Assembly (NCBI RefSeq): GCF_946479975.1
Contig: NZ_CAMLIX010000012.1
Location: 1 to 43,597, forward strand
Reading direction: 5' to 3'
DNA: 43,597 bases
DNA from: an uncultured Flavobacterium sp.
Lineage (GTDB): Bacteria > Bacteroidota > Bacteroidia > Flavobacteriales > Flavobacteriaceae
The notes beneath the pieces are model-generated. The model was not told the DNA's origin and made no database searches. It saw nothing but the letters and a program-made list of their open reading frames with translations. Position numbers and translations under genes: made by a program. This document shows, in pieces, positions 39,554 to 43,597 of the stretch (positions within the stretch are counted from its first letter, which is position 1; each line of letters starts with the position of its first letter).

Positions 39554-39952
39554 CTATCTTTTGAATATAGTTCTAGAACCATCTTGATTGTTGCTTACAA
39601 TCGTTAGGTTTTGATTATCAAGTTTTTCTATCACATAAGTTTTACCTTCAAAGGTAATTAGGTCATGTTCTGCTTGGTCAGAATAACCCATTCCTTTTTC
39701 TACTTGATAAGCACTGTTTCTAATTTCGATATCATTTTTGTAAGTGATCACTCTTCCGTTTGGAGTAAAGACAACTTTTTTGGTAAAACCGATCGTTTTT
39801 GGGGTAGCCAGATACGGATTGCTGTTGCCTCCAACAGATTTTTCCCAATTCCATGTGTTTATAATTTCGCTCGAATTTACTTTGGTAGCATCAATTGAGT
39901 AAAAACTGGCAAAAAGAAAAAAGGCGGTAAAAGAGACAAAAAGGTGTTTCAT
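39554..39952 (-). CDS. Hypothetical secreted protein, lipocalin-like size
   Basis: A 132-residue protein with a signal peptide (HLFVSFTAFFLFASFYSI). The mature part is strand-rich (WNWEKSVGG, KKVVFTPNGRVITYKND, HDLITFEGKTYVIEKLDNQN, LTIVSNNQDGSRTIFKR), like the small beta-barrel "lipocalin-like" proteins frequent in Bacteroidota, though I cannot name a family. Its start follows the PrcB-type gene by 6 nt, so the two are probably one operon. Confidence 0.7.
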   Translation of the reverse strand: MKHLFVSFTAFFLFASFYSIDATKVNSSEIINTWNWEKSVGGNSNPYLATPKTIGFTKKVVFTPNGRVITYKNDIEIRNSAYQVEKGMGYSDQAEHDLITFEGKTYVIEKLDNQNLTIVSNNQDGSRTIFKR

Positions 39953-39958
39953 ATGAGA

Positions 39959-40837
39959 TTATTTTAAACTTGTGATTTTATCTTGAATAACTTTCTTGAA
40001 CGTTTTAATCGCTGCACTTTGATCTGCAGTATCATTCGGGTCTATGTAAACTTTAGTTGTAACAGCACCTTGATGTAACTCAAAATAAATACCGCCTTGG
40101 TCTGCAGAATCTGGTGTGCCGTACGTTTTAGTTTGCCCTTTTAAAGCTATAATTTCAGCAGGAACATCTTTTACTAGCAAAGTATATTCGCCTCTTTTGA
40201 TTGTTGGAGTGTATTTATATTGGTTGAAATTGTATTGTCCAGCAGCAACATTTAAGAATTTTAAAGTGTTGTAATCATTAATTTGATAGAATTTTTGACA
40301 ATCTGCACCAGTACATTGGTTTTTATAACTTCCAATTACAATATTATCAGGATTTTCGTTGGTCTTATAAAACAATAAACCTTTTGCTGTTTTCGGAATT
40401 AAAACAAAATCTGAAGGATAAGTTGGAGTATTACTTAAAGTTTCGCCAGTTGCTGGAGATTTTTCGTAGTACGAAACAATAATCTGACAGTTGTTTTCTA
40501 CTATTGAAGTGATTTTAATTCCATATCCATTTGTTGGTTTTGCGCCAGCAAAAACACCCACTAAATATTGTTTTGTAAAATCGATGTTAGGATCACTAGG
40601 AACTGCACAGCCACCAGTATTTTTAACAAATAGCTCATTTAGTTTTTCGTTAGTTGAAACAAGAGTAAATGAAGCATTATTTGGCGGTGTTTTTACAGTA
40701 TAATTGCAAGCAAATGGAAATCCTGTAAACTCTAAATTAGTATTAGCGCCGCAATCAACATAATTGTCATCTCCATTGTTAAGTGAGCAGGCACTAAATC
40801 CGAAAGCTATAAATAAGCTCAACATTAATTTTTTCAT
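39959..40837 (-). CDS. PrcB-domain lipoprotein
   Basis: A 292-residue lipoprotein (lipobox GFSACS). The middle, about residues 85-160, shows the PrcB C-terminal domain pattern: QYLVGVFAGAKPTNGYGIKI, TSIVENNCQIIVSYYEKSPA and TYPSDFVLIPK. PrcB is a partner subunit of the Treponema PrcA/PrtP protease complex; in other bacteria the domain occurs in lipoproteins of unknown role, so no protease is assumed. The C-terminal part (GQYNFNQYKYTPTIKRGEYT) is unassigned. First gene of a likely two-gene unit with the small secreted protein. Confidence 0.75.
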   Translation of the reverse strand: MKKLMLSLFIAFGFSACSLNNGDDNYVDCGANTNLEFTGFPFACNYTVKTPPNNASFTLVSTNEKLNELFVKNTGGCAVPSDPNIDFTKQYLVGVFAGAKPTNGYGIKITSIVENNCQIIVSYYEKSPATGETLSNTPTYPSDFVLIPKTAKGLLFYKTNENPDNIVIGSYKNQCTGADCQKFYQINDYNTLKFLNVAAGQYNFNQYKYTPTIKRGEYTLLVKDVPAEIIALKGQTKTYGTPDSADQGGIYFELHQGAVTTKVYIDPNDTADQSAAIKTFKKVIQDKITSLK

Positions 40838-40985
40838 AATTTATTTTAATAGGTTTATATCTTGTAGATAGTGCATTGTAAAAAAGGTTGCGTCAACATT
40901 TGATTTTTTTTTCTTTTGAGTAAAATGTTGGTTTAGTTTGAATTGATTCTTAATTCGTGAAATTTCTATTTTTAAAACTAAGCTC

Positions 40986-41022
40986 TACGTATTATTGCGT
41001 ACTTTTACGTAAAATAAACGTA
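40986..41022 (+). promoter_or_regulatory. Helically phased CGTA array at the rmuC promoter
   Basis: CG dinucleotides of four (A)CGTA motifs fall at 40988, 40998, 41008 and 41019, spaced 10, 10 and 11 bases, so all face the same side of the helix. A TACTTTTA -7-like element (41000-41007) lies within the array and the rmuC ATG is 4 nt after it. Confidence 0.4.
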
Positions 41023-41025
41023 GTT

Positions 41026-42399
41026 ATGTTAGATTATTTACCGTTTTTATTGGGCTTTGTAATTGCCTTATTTATTGGACTTTACTTAGGAAAATTGCTG
41101 TCGACTTCTAAAAATCAGGCAGAGAAAGCTATTTTGGAAGAAAAAGTAAAGGCCTTAAACAATCAATTGCAAATGCAGAAAGAGCAGCTTGAAAATGAAA
41201 AAAATAATTTTCAGAAACAGTTGCAATTCAATAATGCGGAGAAAGAAAATATTCGAACAGAAAAAGATAGTTTAGCGATTCAGCTTTCTAAAAAAGAAGT
41301 TGATTTTGAAAATTTATGGGAAAGACATAAAGAACAAAAAAACGAAATCAACGAATTGCAGGAAAAATTTACAAAAGAATTTGAAAATTTAGCCAATAAA
41401 ATTCTCGAAGAGAAATCGGCTAAGTTTACCGAACAAAATACCGTGAATATGAAAAATATTCTGCTGCCTTTGCAGGATAAAATTCAAATTTTTGAGCAAA
41501 AAGTAGATCAGACGCATAAAGAAAGTATTGATTATCACGCCGCACTCCGCCAGCAGATTATTGGCTTAAGCGAAATGAATGCCCAAATGAGCAAAGAAAC
41601 CTTAAACCTGACCAAGGCATTAAAAGGGGACAGTAAGATGCAGGGAAATTGGGGCGAATTGGTTCTGGAACGTGTTCTTGAAAAATCAGGCCTAGAAAAA
41701 GGCAGAGAATATGAAGTACAGCAAAGTTTTACAAATGCTGAAGGAAATCGCGTTTTTCCAGATGTTGTAATTAATCTTCCAGACGGTAAAAAAATGATTG
41801 TTGATTCTAAAGTTTCGCTCGCCGCCTATGAAAAATGGATTAATGAAGAATCGGAACTTTTGAAAATAGAATTTCTAAAAGAACATGTCAATTCTATTAG
41901 AAGACACGTTGAAGGTCTTGGAAGTAAAAATTACCATGATTTATATCAAATAGAAAGTCCGGATTTTGTTTTGCTTTTTATTCCGATGGAACCTGCTTTT
42001 GCAATCGCTTTAAACGAAGATCCAGCATTGTACAATAAAGCTTTTGACCGAAATATTGTAATTGTAACGCCAAGTACGCTTTTGGCAACTTTAAGAACAA
42101 TCGACAGTATGTGGACGAATCAGAAACAGCAGGAAAATGCTTTTGAAATTGCCAGACAAGCTGGAGCATTATATGATAAATTTGAAGGTTTCGTTTCAGA
42201 TTTGGTTCGAATTGGAAATAAAATAAAAGATACGAAAACAGAATACGAAAGCGCCATGAATAAATTAGTGGATGGAAAAGGAAATTTGATTTCGAGTGTA
42301 GAAAGATTGAAAAAAATGGGCGCCAAAGCAAAAAAATCTCTTCCCGAAAACATTATTGCAAGAGCTTTAAATTCAGATGAGAATGAGTTGTTGAATTAA
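41026..42399 (+). CDS. rmuC: DNA recombination protein RmuC
   Basis: A 457-residue protein with an N-terminal membrane helix (LPFLLGFVIALFIGLYLG), a long coiled coil over about 30-140 (KAILEEKVKALNNQLQMQKE; KEQKNEINELQEKF) and the C-terminal RmuC domain: MQGNWGELVLERVLEKSGLE, FPDVVINLPDGKKMIVDSKV (PD-(D/E)XK-like nuclease core), PMEPAFAIAL and TPSTLLATLRTI. RmuC limits recombination at inverted repeats in E. coli. That is of interest in a window rich in inverted repeats, but the link is not shown. The ATG at 41026 is used because the membrane helix begins there; the longer GTG frame from 40957 runs through the promoter-like CGTA array. Confidence 0.92.
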   Translation: MLDYLPFLLGFVIALFIGLYLGKLLSTSKNQAEKAILEEKVKALNNQLQMQKEQLENEKNNFQKQLQFNNAEKENIRTEKDSLAIQLSKKEVDFENLWERHKEQKNEINELQEKFTKEFENLANKILEEKSAKFTEQNTVNMKNILLPLQDKIQIFEQKVDQTHKESIDYHAALRQQIIGLSEMNAQMSKETLNLTKALKGDSKMQGNWGELVLERVLEKSGLEKGREYEVQQSFTNAEGNRVFPDVVINLPDGKKMIVDSKVSLAAYEKWINEESELLKIEFLKEHVNSIRRHVEGLGSKNYHDLYQIESPDFVLLFIPMEPAFAIALNEDPALYNKAFDRNIVIVTPSTLLATLRTIDSMWTNQKQQENAFEIARQAGALYDKFEGFVSDLVRIGNKIKDTKTEYESAMNKLVDGKGNLISSVERLKKMGAKAKKSLPENIIARALNSDENELLN

Positions 42400-42433
42400 A
42401 AATTAAAAATTAAGGATTAAAGATTAAAAATTT

Positions 42434-42703
42434 AAACACATAGAAACATAGTTCAACTTTGTGTAGAGAAGGCGTTTCACTTTTTTAAACAAACATAGCT
42501 ATGTGTTTAAAATGGCAATGGATTAAAAATCATTTAAATCTTTTAATCTGTGGCAAAAAAATAAAATTTAAACACATAAATTGCTTAGAATTTAGATTGC
42601 AGATATAATGTTTAACTAACATTAATACATATAGCTATGTGTTAGAAACTAGTTTCTTTCTACAATCTTTTAAAGAAAAATAAAGCCTATGTTCTATGTG
42701 TTT
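42434..42703 (+). repeat. CACATAG-family composite repeat array, no gene inside
   Basis: It fills the 337-base gap 42400-42736. It holds AACACATAGAAACATAG (42435-42451), the core GAAGGCGTTTCACTTTTTTA (from 42468), ACATAGCTATGTGTTT (42493-42508), AACACATA (42571-42578), TAGCTATGTGTTA (42632-42644) and CTATGTTCTATGTGTTT (42687-42703). The order of parts matches the flanks of the GxxExxY gene at 28787-29388, but no open frame is enclosed. Confidence 0.8.
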
Positions 42704-42736
42704 AAAAACAAAAACAAATACAAAAAAAACAAAAAC

Positions 42737-43285
42737 ATGACTACAGATTTTAAACCCGTTTCCTCATCAAAAGTTAGCATATCAGAATTAATGCTTCCGT
42801 CGCATACCAATTTCAGCGGTAAAATTCACGGAGGCTATATTTTGCAATTGTTAGATCAGATTGCTTTTGCTTCGGCATCAAAATTCAGTGGAAATTATTG
42901 CGTGACTGCCTCAGTTGATACCGTAAACTTTTTAAAACCAATTGAAGTTGGAGAATTGGTAACCATGAAAGCTTCTGTAAATTATGTTGGAAGAAGTTCA
43001 ATGGTAGTTGGAATTCGTGTAGAAGCAGAAAACATTCAGACAGGAGTTGTTAAACATTGTAATTCGTCTTATTTTACAATGGTTGCCAAAGATAAAGATG
43101 GTAAAAGCGTTCAAGTTCCTGGACTAATTTTATCTAATTTACAAGAAGTTCGTCGTTTTAGAAAAGCGATCAAACATATTGAAGTTCGAAAAGAAGTAGA
43201 AGAGCACGAAGAGAAGGCAGGAATTAATTCTATTGAAGATTTAGCAAGTTTAGAAAAATATAATGTACTCTTAGAAATCAGTTAA
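42737..43285 (+). CDS. Acyl-CoA thioesterase (hotdog fold)
   Basis: A 182-residue protein with the hotdog thioesterase pattern of the YciA/BFIT-like group: ISELMLPSHTNFSGKIHGGY, ILQLLDQIAFASASKFSG, VTASVDTVNFLKPIEVGELV and GIRVEAENIQTG. The HGG turn and the conserved Asp of LLDQ are in place. It hydrolyses acyl-CoA to free CoA and fatty acid; chain preference is unknown. The C-terminal 40 residues are charged and helical. The ATG at 42737 is chosen, since the 16 residues before it are a Lys/Asn-rich stretch reading through the repeat. Confidence 0.9.
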   Translation: MTTDFKPVSSSKVSISELMLPSHTNFSGKIHGGYILQLLDQIAFASASKFSGNYCVTASVDTVNFLKPIEVGELVTMKASVNYVGRSSMVVGIRVEAENIQTGVVKHCNSSYFTMVAKDKDGKSVQVPGLILSNLQEVRRFRKAIKHIEVRKEVEEHEEKAGINSIEDLASLEKYNVLLEIS

Positions 43286-43326
43286 ATTTCTTATATTTAT
43301 TTAAAACACATTAAAAAATAGAAATT

Positions 43327-43597
43327 ATGGTAAAGTTCGGATATACAATTTTATACGTCGATGATGTCGAAGAATCTATTTCATTTTATGAAAATGCATT
43401 TGGGTTTTCTAGAAAATTTATAAGTCCCGATCACGATTATGGTGAATTGATAACGGGTGGTACTTCACTGGCTTTTGCATCAAAACAATTGGCATCGCAA
43501 AACTTAATAGACGGTTTTTTAGAAAGCAGTTTAGAAGATAAGCCGTTTGCTATAGAAATTGGTTTTATTGTAGATAATGTTCCAGAGGTGCTGCAAA
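43327..43597 (+). CDS. VOC-family (glyoxalase-like) protein, 5' part
   Basis: Starts at ATG 43327 and runs off the window. The first 90 residues read FGYTILYVDDVEESISFYEN, then AFGFSRKFISP, YGELITGGTSLAFAS and IEIGFIVDNV, the beta-alpha-beta-beta-beta module of the vicinal-oxygen-chelate superfamily. The metal-binding residues and substrate cannot be judged from this part. It follows the thioesterase gene by 41 nt and may be co-transcribed. Confidence 0.88.
   Translation, partial: MVKFGYTILYVDDVEESISFYENAFGFSRKFISPDHDYGELITGGTSLAFASKQLASQNLIDGFLESSLEDKPFAIEIGFIVDNVPEVLQ

Noticed and set aside
40957..41025. GTG start for RmuC 69 nt upstream
   Set aside because: It would run through the CGTA array and a -7-like box; the usual N-terminal membrane helix begins at the ATG at 41026.
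42434..42703. CRISPR array
   Set aside because: The repeated pieces are in both orientations with irregular spacing and no uniform spacers; no cas genes are present.

Overview
The window looks like a chromosomal segment of a Flavobacterium-like member of the Bacteroidota. The evidence is low GC with mostly TAA stops, promoters of the Bacteroidota type (TAnnTTTG, sometimes with TTG about 19-21 nt upstream), a type IX secretion (T9SS) C-terminal sorting domain, SPII lipoproteins with acidic residues after the Cys, a GlmU-like sugar nucleotidyltransferase, GxxExxY and DUF4252 families, and a short CarB. The species cannot be fixed from sequence reading alone. No rRNA, tRNA, CRISPR array, prophage or recognisable transposase is seen.

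Layout. 0-3.4 kb: end of rpmE2, a GlmU-like protein, a nested palindromic spacer, an ABC-F ATPase. 3.6-9.1 kb: a tandemly duplicated pair of genes (outer-membrane porin plus DASS-family Na+/anion symporter); the first symporter is interrupted by an in-frame TGA where its paralogue has GGA (Gly416). 9.1-15.1 kb: small GNAT-like protein, alpha/beta hydrolase, lipoprotein, TPR membrane protein divergent from rpmH, and carB. 15.2-17.2 kb: an ECF sigma operon (sigma, putative anti-sigma, two DUF4252 proteins). 17.4-18.8 kb: an S41 protease lipoprotein.

18.9-30.2 kb is a cobalamin uptake and salvage island. On the minus strand are cobU, a bluB-cobT gene fusion, cobS, cobC, then a cobalamin riboswitch leading btuB and a BtuG-like surface lipoprotein. 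On the plus strand, divergently, are btuF, btuC and btuD. Together they would import corrinoids across both membranes, make the lower ligand DMB, activate it and attach it to cobinamide. btuC and btuD are separated by a GxxExxY (PDDEXK-like) gene lying between 17-bp inverted CACATAG repeats. A second repeat array at 42.4-42.7 kb has the same order of repeat parts without the gene.

30.3-36.6 kb: trmL, rluE, a very hydrophilic small protein, an SDR oxidoreductase, and a 1135-aa T9SS-exported endonuclease/exonuclease/phosphatase-domain protein. 36.7-39.5 kb: a MepB-like protein, an ECF sigma factor and, overlapping it by 4 nt, a 546-aa protein with a short cytosolic N-terminus, one membrane helix, a long Asn/Ser/Lys-rich linker and a C-terminal outer-membrane beta-barrel ending in Phe, suggesting a one-polypeptide trans-envelope sigma regulator. 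39.5-43.6 kb: a small secreted protein, a PrcB-domain lipoprotein, rmuC behind a helically phased CGTA array, an acyl-CoA thioesterase and the start of a VOC-family gene.

The spacers are unusually rich in palindromic elements of several distinct families (near 1.5, 10.4, 11.0, 23.5, 25.4, 26.0, 28.8, 30.2, 36.7 and 42.5 kb). The strongest candidates for something undescribed are the repeat-flanked GxxExxY unit with its gene-less counterpart, and the trans-envelope anti-sigma/barrel protein.
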